From the NCBI GenBank assembly GCA_964017185.1, contig OZ024876.1:1362001-1426000 (forward strand): 64,000 nucleotides of DNA. Reading direction: 5' to 3'. Below, piece after piece: positions 10,748 to 21,106 of the stretch (positions within the stretch are counted from its first letter, which is position 1; each line of letters begins with the position of its first letter). This stretch comes from Rugalucina vietnamica (Eukaryota > Mollusca > Bivalvia > Lucinida > Lucinidae). A program made the position numbers and the translations under genes. The notes below the pieces were generated by a model. The model did no database searches, was not told the DNA's origin, and saw only the letters and a program-made list of their open reading frames with translations.

Positions 10748-11406
10748 ATTTCAACTATGAATTTATGAAAGAGTAAAGTATGTAAAACAAACGTACCTTG
10801 CATCTTGAATGGTATACGGCACAACGCGAACTAATCTTTGTCACGCGAGGAGATGAACACAACCCGGTTACCGTTACAAGTATAAACCTGCAAGGTAAAA
10901 TGGTACAATGAAATATTTATCACAGATACCCATTATCACAATTTTGCTAAATTAAAATCAAGTACAGCATACAGGCATCATCACTCTGATTTGGTGACAT
11001 AAACAACAATACTGCCCTGGGCTTATTTTCACAAAGAAGTATAATAAATAAATCAAAAGTCACATATATTCACATGAAATAAACTGTCTGTCCGGTTTCT
11101 GTAGTGTCCCTCGCACACGAACTGGCTCTACAGCACCTCACTAGGACAAAGCTAGTGTTAATAATGAAGAAAAAAAAAATCAACAATTTAGGCAAGGAAT
11201 GCCTAAATCTTCTTGTAATACAAGAATCACAGTTTGCTAGATCTAGCTATATTAAATAAATTATTATGGCCATTTTAGGGGGAAATGGGGTTGGAAAAGC
11301 GAACACGTCTCCATAGTCCCAGATTCTCCACGAGTAAGTAGATTATTTCTAGATGATTTCACCAGACACCCTCGTCGAGTGGGTGTAAACCACGTTGGAG
11401 CGCCAC
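10748..11406 (-). other. Gypsy 5' leader
   Basis: Non-coding. It contains the primer-binding site and, near 10883-10900, a minus-strand TACCTTGCAG that could be a splice acceptor for a spliced accessory mRNA (speculative). Confidence 0.45.
11390..11405 (-). promoter_or_regulatory. Primer-binding site of the gypsy element
   Basis: The minus strand reads TGGCGCTCCAACGTGG beginning one base inside the 5' LTR. The TGG start and position are those of a tRNA primer-binding site. I cannot name the tRNA. Confidence 0.65.
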
Positions 11407-12458
11407 TGTGATCGGCCCAGCCATATCGTATGACGTAATATCGGGAAAAGACAACTCAGTCGGATGACAGAATTCTAATTTTTATTTCAGACTTATAATA
11501 AGTCTGAGGGTGCCTAGAACAACAATATTTACAATTTAATTTCAGGCACACATAGAATAACAACGGTGTGATTAAAAACACAATTGCTTTAGATATACAA
11601 AAGCAATTACTTACTTACTCACTTGAGGGATAATATCAGGTGTATACCGGACCAATATTAAAATAACTGCGGCAATTATTATTTGGCTAATATTCGGCTA
11701 AGATTATGATTAGCCGAAACATACATCATATGGGCCGTGCCACCAGAACGTTTGGTTCGAGGTTTTATTGAGTAACTGAGACAGTTCCGTGAAGGACTGT
11801 TATAGAAATCATAAAAGCCATAAATATCCTCATTGGAGATCATTGGATATATGGGTTCAAATGACACAGCACACATGCCAAATATGTTAAAATACTATGT
11901 GAAACAAATCACCCTGAGTAATTGGCATGAACATACAAGTAATCACATTATTACCATGTCAGTTATCCTAACCATGTGCATTTTAATCAAAGTCAACATT
12001 GGCGGAAATTCATGCCACAAAGAACATTTCAAAACATGACAAATTGCAGAAAAACTACAGTGAAATCGTTACCTGGATGAGTAAGGCACTGTAGAAATCA
12101 ATGGTTTCCTATGAAAGGAATATATGGAGTTCAACTAAACATATTGAACAATGGATTTATGCGGAAAGCATAAATCACTACAGGTTTCGAAGAAATTTTG
12201 CCGCTTTGTGAAAGATTTGTTCTTTTTTCTAAAATGTGATTAAAACTCAGGGCAAAAACCAACACCAGGGTTAGTAGCCAATCACACACACGCTTCTACA
12301 ACCACACACATAAAATACATTAAAAGAACCGAAAGCCTTTGAAACAAACAATTTCATTGGTCAACAACTCTTGACAGCTAGTCTATTCACACAGACAGCG
12401 TGTACCAATACCAGGTCAACTCGACCCGGTCTTTCCTACAAAAAGTCACTCTATGACA
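11407..12458 (-). repeat. 5' LTR of the gypsy element
   Basis: Matches 2810-3862 almost base for base (a few substitutions and a one-base T-run difference). It begins and ends in the same TGTCAT/ATGACA-type termini and is followed by the CTCG target duplication. Confidence 0.93.
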
Positions 12459-12634
12459 CTCGAAAACATAGATTGTGGGTACTCGTTAAAACCGCCTCGG
12501 CAGGCGGTTCTAACGAGTACCCACAATCTATGTTTTGAGCAAAAATAAGAAAAATATAAACATTTTTCTGATGAAATTTTCAATTTTACAACTGAAACAA
12601 TCTCTGTATATTGCATGGGCAAGTTTTCGTAATG
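12459..12634 (-). mobile_element. Foldback MITE family 1, copy 1, right half
   Basis: Begins CTCGAAAACATAGATTGTGG and contains the central palindrome with a shortened loop (GCCTCGGCAGGC). It ends with the terminus CAAGTTTTCGTAATG and is followed by the rest of repeat A (AATGAGAATGGATGGG). Confidence 0.88.
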
Positions 12635-12927
12635 TTAATGAGAATGGATGGGCCATACCGTATAGAAAGTATAGATCGATAAACACTTGCTTTAGGTGTT
12701 GCGAAGTTCGGTGAGGTGATGTTTTAGTAACTGGGCATTTAGTATCACTGTAAACCATACTTTAGTGATTCCATTGATCTGGCGAAATATATAGACAAAT
12801 AAAGAAAACACATTCTAAAATATAAAAATGAGTTGAAAAATACTAACATTATGAGCACTTTGTCTCATTAATTCGGTTGCTTTGATCCAAAAGAATTGTT
12901 ATAAATAACATTTATCTAAACAATAGA

Positions 12928-13565
12928 ATGTTACGCGATAATATTGGAGCCGCGTGCACAAAGAAACGGAAGCTCCTACACAAGAACAGCTTGTCCAGCA
13001 TATACACGATGAGAACAGAGTTTTCTACTGAATCTCAGTTTATGCAGCAGGTTAAAACCAAGATACATAATTACACAAAAAGCCACGTGGTTGTCTACCG
13101 CAGAGGATAAGAAGTCTCTCAGGTTTTTAGATGTAGAAGGATGTGGTGTTGGTAGTGTCCATCAATGTTGGAGTTGACAACACAGTCATTGATGCCGGGA
13201 GAGCAGTGATCAAGACCCACCTACTAACAGGCACTTACTACCTGCAGGCCGACAGAGATAATTCAGAAAAAGGGGATATTAAGTACTTGTCCACTCTGTT
13301 CTGCTGGTCCACTTTCGTACTGCATGCATGTCTCCAGAACAAATCGGGCAGCCCTTCATCAGTAGAATTAAGCTAATCATTTTAAGGCAGAATAACCAGT
13401 GTGTCTGCAGTGCTTAATGACTTGGCTTCCTAGCCCAGTTAGTTGTAGACTGTACTTCCAACATAGTTGCGCAGAGACAAACCCTGATTATCTTGATATT
13501 GAGGTCACATCTAGGGAACCGTGTTTTGCGTTACACTTGAAGCGTTGCAGCCTCCTTAATCAGTT
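12928..13565 (+). pseudogene. LINE ORF C-terminal fragment
   Basis: Frames shift but the text is continuous. LRFLDVEGCGVG is read near 13110, and KTHLLTGTYYLQADRDN is read from about 13200 in the 13143 frame. Further downstream are VVDCTSNIV and IEVTSREPCFALHLKRCSL in another frame. The 'LLTGTYxLQADR' block is a hallmark of the region after RT in a group of molluscan non-LTR retrotransposons that also includes the fragment at 17511-17755. It is dead, with at least two frameshifts. The exact clade is not determined. Confidence 0.55.
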
Positions 13566-13575
13566 GAATGCTTAA

Positions 13576-13739
13576 CTGAGTGGCCACCTATTGGGAAAAT
13601 AGCTGCTCATTCGGCTTACGATATGTTTCATGGTATAACTACCTGATTGTTAGTTTGGATTTTTCCCACCTCGGTTTTTGGAGTGGGAATCTTTTTCTGA
13701 TTGCGCCTTTTCCTGATCTTTGCCTACTTGTACCTTTTT
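13576..13739 (+). mobile_element. Retroelement family P, 3' end, copy P1
   Basis: Carries the family's last 160 bp: CTGAGTGGCCACCTATTGG through TTTTCCTGATCTTTGCCTAC and TTGTACCTTTTT. It is truncated at the 5' side, like the other copies. Confidence 0.85.
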
Positions 13740-13742
13740 GAA

Positions 13743-14220
13743 CGCCCCAGTAATTTTATATTACTGATCGTTCCAAGGCGATACTTCTGTTGTGGTTCTA
13801 ATTCTTTTGTGTTTTGGACTCTAATTTTTGTGCTGTTTGAGCCTTATGTACGTTTTCATATTTTAGTTCAGTTCAGGTAACTGAGTGACCGCTTATTACC
13901 TAGTGTCATTTGAGCCGCCTCGTGGAAAATCCAACAATGTGGTTTCCGACCAGATCCGACACAAACCGGTCTGTGCAGTAACAGAAAAGAGCTAGTATCT
14001 TGAAATTTCGGATTTTAGTAGAAAAGGAACTGTACTATCCGCATAGCGAAAACAAAGGCGCTGATCAGCTTCGCAGTTACTGCGAGGCTGATCTGCGCCT
14101 TTGTTTTCGCCTAGGCAGAATGTTGGTTTTCCCATGTGGCGGCTCATTTTAGTTTTTCCCAGGGTGGGAGTTTCTTTCTGATTGCGCCATTTCCTGATCA
14201 TTGCCGTCTAGTACCTTACT
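13743..14220 (+). mobile_element. Retroelement family P, copy P2, split by MITE family 2
   Basis: Starts in the conserved 3' hairpin (CAGTAATTTTATATTACTG at 13748-13766), runs to GAGTGACCGCTTATT, is interrupted at 13912-14145, and resumes with TAGTTTTTCCCAGGGTGGGA to the terminal GTACC near 14213. Confidence 0.8.
13912..14145. mobile_element. MITE family 2 with long central hairpin, inserted in P2
   Basis: The TIRs are GAGCCGCCTCGTGGAAAA and its partner TTTTCCCATGTGGCGGCTC. ATTT flanks it at 13908-13911 and 14146-14149, a likely 4-bp target duplication. The centre (14046-14110) is a near-perfect 65-nt palindrome with arms GCGAAAACAAAGGCGC / GCGCCTTTGTTTTCGC and inner CAGCTTCGCAGT. Relatives lie at 23233, 54200, 55394 and 61855. 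Confidence 0.85.
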
Positions 14221-14353
14221 ATACCGCTCTTTGTATTTATCTCAGACAATTGATACAGATAATTTCCCGATAACCACAGAATCAAGGGACGTACGCGTGA
14301 AAAAAATCACCCTCAGCGTATCGATTTCTTCCACATCTACAAGTTATCCTTCA

Positions 14354-14612
14354 TAAAAAAGTACAAGTAGGCCCCCTTAACTAAAAATATGAAAACATAC
14401 ATAAGGAGCCAACAGCACAAACATTTTAAACACCAAGACATAAAACAAAACGAACCACCACAGAAGTATCGCCTTGGAACGATCAGTAACACAAAGTTAC
14501 TGGCGGGCTTAAACCGATTTTACATGGCCATAACCTTACCCTCAGCTTCTGCAGTGGTTCACAACCATTAGTTAGTTCTTCGGTCCTCGTGGTGAATCTA
14601 TAACTAGTAAGC
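14354..14612 (-). mobile_element. Retroelement family P, copy P3
   Basis: A reverse-oriented 3' end with an internal deletion right after the terminal AAGTACAAGTAGG. It includes the hairpin (CAGTAACACAAAGTTACTG) and the CTTCGGTCCTCGTGGTGAAT block. Confidence 0.85.
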
Positions 14613-15276
14613 TTTAAGTTAAGAAAGTTACCCTTTCCCACAATAACATTGGGACAACTATGTGATTCTCAGCAGTGCACTTGCTAGACGGAATATTTCC
14701 ATCGGTATTCCGTTAGACCTCTCCATACCGACGGAAATGACTTCTATTGAGCCCTTAGTCGAAAACGAAAAATCATCGAAGACTCCAAACGAATTGAAAA
14801 TTATGTTATGTTATATCTTTTCTGACTGATAGGACTTAATCTATATATATTCCAGATGTAAAATGACGCAGATTCATAAAATACTTATGTTTTCTGTTGA
14901 AAATATTACATACGTCTATAAATAGATAAGGGGAGACTACTGTAAAATATGAGACAAAAAAAGTAGAAAATCGATTGCTTTTTGTAAATTTATTGAAATT
15001 CTGCAGGCTAACCAGATGTTTACTCAAAGATTTATGCATTTTCTAACAAAACATAACAAAAAATTTAACAATCATCACCAAAGAAAGCAGCTATAAGCTT
15101 CTTACGATATCCATAATCTGTTCGACCATAGTTTAAAGGCAACCTATGCTAAGCTGTCATGGGAGAGGAGCGAGGTCACGAAGTGTATCGGAGTGCAGGT
15201 TAGCCAGCTGATCTATGCACTTGCCAACTCTTAAACGTTAAACACACAGATCATTACTGGCATCCAAATTATTTTT
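14613..15276. other. Unassigned non-coding stretch
   Basis: AT-rich. A short imperfect inverted sequence GACGGAATATTTCCATCGG / CCGACGGAAATGACTTC at 14691-14745 is the only structure noted. No gene is seen. Confidence 0.35.
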
Positions 15277-15545
15277 CATTACGAAAACTTGCCCATGCAA
15301 TAAACAGAGATTTTTTGACTTTTAAAAATTGAAAATTTTCATCTGAAAAAATTTGATATTTTTCATATTTTTGCTTAAAACATAGATTGTGAATACTCGT
15401 CGAGGCGGTTCTAACTACCCACAATCTATGTTTTGGAGCAAAAATAAGAAAAATAGGTACACTGTATACCTTTGCATACCCCAGTTTTACTATATAAAAG
15501 TGGGGTTTAAGGGGGTATTCAATACACGGACATGTTTTCCTGATG
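15277..15545 (+). mobile_element. Foldback MITE family 1, copy 2
   Basis: Termini CATTACGAAAACTTGCCCATG and GGACATGTTTTCCTGATG. It contains both family hairpins, though the central palindrome is shortened (TACTCGTCGAGGCGGTTC). It ends 147 bp before the CUB exon. Confidence 0.88.
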
Positions 15546-15691
15546 TGAGAAATCCGAGCGGAAGGCGTGGTCGAATGACATAACGTTACCAAACCAGAAT
15601 CAGTTCGATGTGTTTTAAGATGCAACGTATAGACTAAAGTTAATGGTCGAACGCGCCTATAAAATTCATACAGTGTCATGTCTCGTTTCAG

Positions 15692-15839
15692 ATTGTTTCG
15701 GTTCACGATGGTTACGCATTTTGTGGCGGGTATGTACCTCGAACAATATCAATTTCAGACAGAGTTTCGATTTTGTTCGTCACTGACGCGGAAGGAGGTG
15801 CCGGAGGTTTCAGACTGACGTACAGAGAGATTGATAGTG
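15692..15839 (+). CDS. CUB domain exon (second half of a CUB module)
   Basis: Preceded by the acceptor CTCGTTTCAG and followed by a GTATAA donor. Translated in phase 0 it reads HDGYAFCGGYVPRTIS, then SILFVTDAEGGAGGFRLTY. This is the second half of a CUB domain: a Cys-Gly pair, Pro, a small-residue strand, an 'F.TD' strand and the closing GFRLTY strand. It is 148 bp (49 codons plus one base), starting in phase 0 and ending in phase 1 like the exons at 45014 and 55170. CUB modules occur in secreted or membrane proteins and bind ligands through calcium and protein contacts. The partner first-half exon was not found upstream. Confidence 0.75.
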
Positions 15840-15996
15840 GTATAAACTAGTATAATTAAGTTCTTTAGTTTCTTTATTATACATCTCGCTAAAAGTTTAG
15901 CATATGTTAGTTTTTAAGGGCTATATAGAACTAGCCTGCAAAATATTCTTAAAGGATATCACGAATTCAGCCTGTTTACATTTGCGTATAAAAGAA

Positions 15997-16348
15997 CCAA
16001 TGCTGAAGCTGAGGGTTAGGTTATGGCCATGTAAAACAAGTTAAAGCCAGCCAGAAATTTTATATTACTGATCGTTCCAATGCAATACTTCTGCTGTGGT
16101 TCTTATTGTTTTATGTCTTGGTGTTGAATGTTTGTGCTGTTTGCACCTTATGTGCGTTTTCATATTTTAAGTTGCGTTTGGTGGCTGAGTGGCCACTTAT
16201 TGGTAAATAGCTGCTCACTCTGCTTACGATATGTTTTCTTAGTATAAGTACCTAATTGTCGATCTAGTTTTTTCCCACCTCGGTTTTTGGAGTGGGATTT
16301 CCTTTCTGATTGCGCTATTTCCTGATCATTGCCTACTTGTACCTTTTC
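15997..16348 (+). mobile_element. Retroelement family P, copy P4 (diverged)
   Basis: Begins CTGAAGCTGAGGGTTAGG and ends at TTGCCTACTTGTACC. It is more diverged than the others, and its 3' hairpin (16052-16070) carries one mismatch. Confidence 0.82.
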
Positions 16349-16440
16349 ATTGATTTAGAAAGGAAGCATGCCACAGCAAAGAATAAATGACAGTTTTGAA
16401 AACCGTTAGATGTTAATAATGCATTATTTTAATGACAAAA

Positions 16441-16502
16441 CAGTACAAGTAGGCAATGATCAGGAGAAGGCGCAACCAGAAATAAATTCCCACTACAAAA
16501 TA
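16441..16502 (-). mobile_element. Retroelement family P, terminal fragment P5
   Basis: Only the last 60 bp (AGTACAAGTAGGCAATGATC and onward). Confidence 0.75.
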
Positions 16503-16551
16503 CCTACATCTCAAATGACAGGATAATAATGTCTATATCACATTATCATTC

Positions 16552-16831
16552 CATTACGAAAACTTGCCCATGCAATATACAGAGATTTTTTTCACCTGTA
16601 AAAATTGAAAATTTCATCAGAAAATGTTTGATATTTTTTCTTATTGTTGCTCAAAACATAGATTGTGGGTACACGTTAGAACCGCCTCGCCGAGGCGGTT
16701 CTAACGAGTACCCACAATCTATGTTTTGGAGCAAAAATAAGAAAAATAGGTATACCCCCGCATACCCCAGTTTTGCAATATAAAAGTGGGGTTCAAGGGG
16801 GTATACATTACATGGACATGTTTTCGTGATG
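16552..16831 (+). mobile_element. Foldback MITE family 1, copy 3 (best-preserved)
   Basis: A 280-bp complete copy with termini CATTACGAAAACTTGCC and CATGTTTTCGTGATG. The central palindrome at 16653-16727 has 37-bp arms with one mismatch, around a single C. A second hairpin lies at about 16748-16806, framed by GGTATACCCC and GGGGGTATAC. There is no open frame of substance, so mobilisation would be by another element's transposase or by an unknown route. Confidence 0.92.
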
Positions 16832-17288
16832 CATCTGAAATTCGGCATAATGTATCCCAACCATTCTCAGACGCAATATGTGAATGAAAATCATTTAGTA
16901 GTATCAGTCTCATTTCGTTTGCCTACAGTTGGTTAAAAACTGAAGATTGGGTCATTTTGAAAAATGAAAGAAATCAGTGTTTCATATGATTATCTTGCAA
17001 AACGGCACAAACTACATTAACGAAAAACATTGAAAAGCGAAGTCCAATAGCCGCAATGATCTTTATTCATCAATTGGTTGGGACCGGAGTTTCTTGCCTG
17101 TTGCCTGCCCCGTTCCCCTGGGTTTCAACTGAAGTGTCAAAGTATCTACGAACATTTCTGCCAAACCTCGAAAAATCCCGAAATGCTGACAAATGCGTTA
17201 CGCGTAAGTTGCGCATACGCTGAGTACGCTCTTCGCACGTTGGACATACTCTGCATACGATCCGTGTGCGCCAGGACAACGTTCAATG
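16832..17288. other. Unassigned stretch with family-P-like trace
   Basis: 17079-17125 (TTGGTTGGGACCGGAGTTTC and onward) resembles the family-P coding end at 41550-41600, suggesting a degraded copy. Otherwise unassigned. Confidence 0.35.
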
Positions 17289-17380
17289 CGTTAGAAGATT
17301 TAAAAGCTGATGATTCCACTTGTGTTGACCCACATATTTCTGCCGATGACTGGACGAAACACTTTTCTAGTTTAAATGGT
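17289..17380 (+). pseudogene. LINE ORF2 linker fragment
   Basis: Reads DPHISADDWTKHFSSLNG, the endonuclease-to-RT linker style of non-LTR elements. It is interrupted at its 3' side by family-P copy P6. Confidence 0.4.
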
Positions 17381-17382
17381 AT

Positions 17383-17492
17383 AAAAAAAGTACAAGTAGG
17401 CAAAGATCAGGAAAAGGCGCAATCAGAAAAAGACTCCCACTCCAAAAACCAAGGTGGGAAAAAACCAAACTAACAATCAGGTACTTAAACCA
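17383..17492 (-). mobile_element. Retroelement family P, terminal fragment P6
   Basis: Starts AAGTACAAGTAGGCAAAG and keeps the GGTGGGAAAAAACC block. It lies between two LINE fragments. Confidence 0.82.
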
Positions 17493-17510
17493 TAAAAGTA
17501 GTGCGATGAT

Positions 17511-17755
17511 TGGTGCATTGAAGTAAATTTAGTAAAGTCAAAGGTTATTATTTTCAACAAAGCTGGTAAATTATATAATTTTGATTTCACTTGTAAGGAT
17601 AGGTCACTAGATTCTGTCCGCAAATATAAATATTCAGGCGTGCACTTTAGGTTATCTGGTTTTCGCTTGCCTCGTCAGAATTGTATAAAAAGGAATTGGA
17701 AGCGTTTTATGAAATCAAAGGTATATTTGGCAGCACATTTCCACACAGTGAAGTG
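17511..17755 (+). pseudogene. LINE reverse transcriptase C-terminal fragment
   Basis: The plus-strand frame reads VNLVKSKVIIFNKAGKL, then the RKYKYSGVHFRLSG block. The 'VNLxKSKVIIFNKxG' and 'YKYxGVxF' blocks are classic for the palm end and thumb of non-LTR RTs. It ends in a stop at 17753. It is probably the same LINE lineage as 12928-13565. Neither piece carries the catalytic Asp pair. Confidence 0.65.
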
Positions 17756-17814
17756 ACTTTGCATGTTTTTAATCATACAATAAATAATTAATAGAATACA
17801 AAAGTTTGATCCTT

Positions 17815-17860
17815 TGTACGGGGAGACCTTTTAGGGCCACCACACGGCTCCACGCCAACT
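17815..17860 (+). repeat. LTR-like fragment related to 25746
   Basis: TGTACGGGGAGACCTTTTAG and GGGCCACCACACGGC match the start of the putative BEL LTR at 25746. It is a short remnant. Confidence 0.55.
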
Positions 17861-17899
17861 GCAGTTATAGCAAATAAAATATAAAAGTTTGATCCTTTG

Positions 17900-18945
17900 G
17901 AAAGGTACAAGTAGGCAAAGATCAGGAAAAGGCGCAATCAGAAAAAGATTCCCACTCCAAAAACCGAGGTGGGAAAAAACCAAACTAACAGTCAGGCCTT
18001 TTATACCATGAAACATATCGTAAGCCGAATGAGCAGCTATTTTCCCAATAGGTGGCCACTCAGTTACCTTAAATGAACTAAAAATATTAAAACATACATA
18101 AGGCGCCAACAGCACAAAACATTTTAAACATCAAGACATAAAACAAAAAGAACCACTTCAGAAGTATCGACTTGGAACGATCAGTAACACAAAGTTACTG
18201 GCGGGCTTAAACCGGTTTTAAACATCCTGATGAATCAAAACCCAGGACTCACAGATTGAGTAAGCTGCCCGACGATGGAGATCCCTGGGCGTCGAATAAC
18301 CTACTAACTCCGGAGCAAAAGAAAAACACCAGTTGGGCCCCGGTGGGCCAAACAACAGACAAGAAGCTCCGGTCCCAACCAACTAAAATGAATAGCTTTA
18401 AGTCGGGGCCATCATAGAGTCTGACGCCAGACCCACCGGCGTGCAATTAAAGAAGGCAGCATAGTTATCAACCATGATTGGGTTAAAACTAAGCATGCAG
18501 ACTGTCGCATCACATTTAAGTTATAACCTATACGTCTGTTACGTGTTATGATTTTTCTGAACTGAAAAGAAAAATCGTTAATTCCTTTAAGTTTCTTAAA
18601 TTTGTAAACCAAGTCACCATAAAATTCAGGTTCCGAAAGGCCCTCACTTGAAAGCGTCTTTAACCCAACATTATATTTGGAAATCAATCCATAGTGTCTA
18701 CGATAAAATTTAGAAAATGTTTTTCGAAGTTTACGATACCGATAGCCCTGTTGGAGAAGTTTTGCCGTTAAACATTTATTTCGAGCGTTGAAGTCTGTAA
18801 CATAATTGCAGACTCTTGCAAACATAATAAGTTGCAAAATGTATACACCATAAGAAGCACGACGAGGAACGTCACAATCCAAAAAAGGAAAATTTACTAT
18901 ATCAAAATCAAAGCAGTGAAATGTCTCCCCGTACATCATTCATAG
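17900..18945 (-). pseudogene. Retroelement family P, copy P7, with reverse transcriptase C-terminus
   Basis: A reverse-oriented copy reaching further 5' than most. The frame 18939-18412 encodes the same protein as the end of the plus-strand RT at 40534-41532, with high identity (FDIVNFPFLDCDVPRRASYG, SKFYRRHYGLISKYNVGL, PEFYGDLVYKFKKLKG). The following frame 18446-18249 extends the C-terminus (GVRLYDGPDLKLFILVGW, VFFFCSGVSRLF). The copy at 57647 carries a diverged version of that same extension, so it is genuine coding sequence. A deletion near 18222 removes part of the 3' UTR. The RT active site is not included. Confidence 0.82.
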
Positions 18946-20807
18946 TGCAAATTATATTATTTAATTCGGTCCTTTGAGATCGATGTGAATCAGCTGCACT
19001 AATAGCAAATAGCCACCACTTACACTCCCGTCCGTGTAATTGTAATCCATTTACGCGTATTACTCGAATATTACGTGAGTATTACGTGCGTAAGGCCAAT
19101 AACGCGCATTTACGCGTAACATGCCGCCCGCATTTACGCGTAACATATCTCACTGATATTCATAAGCAGACATAAATGCGTCGATACGCGTAAGGTTCAG
19201 TCATTACGCGAATGAAGTATCGGCCAATCAGACTGACAAAACGTTTACGCGTATCATTCGCGTAATGGCAAGGAGTATAAAAGCTAAAGTACCTAACGGT
19301 TGATTTTAGTATTCCATTGAAACTAAAGAATGTGCAAGTTCAATGGATTTTATTGATATATCGTGATCGTGAAAATGGCGTGACCTTATTCAAATTATTG
19401 TGAAAATGTTTTATGTGTCTGTGACCGTAAGATAACGTGTTAACGAGTGAGTTAGATTACGTTCAAAATAAATCGGAAATTCATTGTACCCAAGATGGTG
19501 AAAAAAATGAACATGAATATCGAAGTGAGGAACATTTGTTTTAGACTTTCAGCGTCTCGGGAAGACAAGTGTATAGATAAGTAAGACACTAAGTGAAGCG
19601 TAGGTAGCCATGTTCAGTTCTGTTCATTTTTTACATTGTCATAGAGTCCCTCCTCTATTTTAGAGGCACCACCGTACGGTAATGTTTGATTTTCGCTCGT
19701 TTTCCTCCCACGTTTCTTTCTTAAAGACACAGTTTGCTGCTTCTTTACCTGGGGTGGCCTGGTCTAATGACCCCTAATAAATAGTCCAGGAGGCATAGCA
19801 CACATCAAAGGCTTATCTTATCTAAGTGATTATGGGGCCATTGGCCTCTGCCTTGAGGGGGCCACTTGAAGGGAACTTTGATATAATTGAGAAGTGTCTA
19901 AAATGCAGTTTTAGAACGTTTTATTTTTTTTATAGTTCCTACTCTGATTTTCAGATTTTGCATTTAAAATAACCTTATTTTCTGAATTGAGCCAACGCTG
20001 AAATATAACCTAAATTCTATGTCAGGAAGAGTAGGCCTAGACCATTGATCATTTTCTCAACAGCTCATTGAATGTTGCTATACTTTCTAAAAAAAGATTT
20101 AACTGAAGAAAAGTTTCGGAACAACAACAGAAAAATTATTATTATTATTATATTATCCATATTCCAAACAGAAATAAATGTGTCAATTCACACTGCACAT
20201 ATAGACTCCGTTTTTGTATCACTAGAATGATATCCAAACTTTTGTGTCATAAATCGCAGAGAGACTTGTCACTCTAAAGGTCTAACTAGAAACGAATGAA
20301 GTGTCATCAAAGTGTATTACATTGATGAAGTGGTCATCTGTTTTTCACACCTTCAACAAACCAACATAATTTCATGTACTCACTGTCTTCCACTAAGTCT
20401 GTGTTTGTTTAGTATCTGTCAAAACGTGTGAAAATCCTTGTTTCAGTGTAAAATGGTTTTATGATAGTTTTCCTTTTCAATTATTCATGCAACATTCATT
20501 CATGTAATAATCAAACTGGACAAACTGGATTAAGGAACCTTCTAAACTGTGAATAGTGCTATTAGACACAAGACTTTCAAGTGTGTTCCAATTATTCAAT
20601 GAAAATGTTTTTTGAAAAAATGAATGAATAAATAAATAAATAAATTTGCAATATTCTTTATTTCTGAATTAGACCCAAAGGGACAGATCATCTAAATCAC
20701 CAAAATGATGATGACAATAATCATAGATAAAAATACTATCTCTGTTATACAATACATATTTCACAGGTATTGACTTTAGGTTCCCTTTCATGGCCCCTAC
20801 ATGTAAA

Positions 20808-20893
20808 GCATCCTCGGTTACCCAGGTGCGATCCATTACGTCAAACTTCATTCTAGGTTACGGAATGCAGTGCGCCTGGGTGACCGAGGATGC
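20808..20893. repeat. Inverted repeat with 22-bp arms
   Basis: GCATCCTCGGTTACCCAGGT and its near-perfect partner ACCCAGGCGC..GGATGC (20872-20893) can form a hairpin with a ~42-nt loop. It may be a small nested MITE inside the TTACGCGTAA element. Confidence 0.6.
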
Positions 20894-21106
20894 ATGTAAA
20901 GCCACCTTGCATTACCTGTGATTTCTTATCAATAGTCTGCTGAAGGTCATTAGGGTGTTATGCAATGCAAAATGTGTCTTTAATTATTGATATTCAATTG
21001 TAATTTAACAAAACTCGATTTTTTTTTCTTCTTCGAAATAAAACCGCAAGCAAATTGATCCGAACCTCGGTGTCCGATCATGTACCGATTTAGGGATGAA
21101 GCTTTT

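Larger units (their letters stand above)
2810..12458 (-). mobile_element. Ty3/gypsy LTR retrotransposon, defective, inserted in a MITE
   Basis: A complete-looking but dead element on the minus strand. The order, 5' to 3', is LTR 11407-12458, primer-binding site, SGNH-like ORF 10747-9987, gag 9652-8312, protease, RT, RNase H, truncated integrase and chromatin-side tail to 4412, polypurine tract, LTR 2810-3862. The direct repeat CTCG flanks it at 2806-2809 and 12459-12462. The LTRs differ at only a few sites over about 1,050 bp, which suggests fairly recent insertion. Pol is broken by at least two frameshifts and lacks most of the integrase core, so the copy cannot move on its own. Confidence 0.93.
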
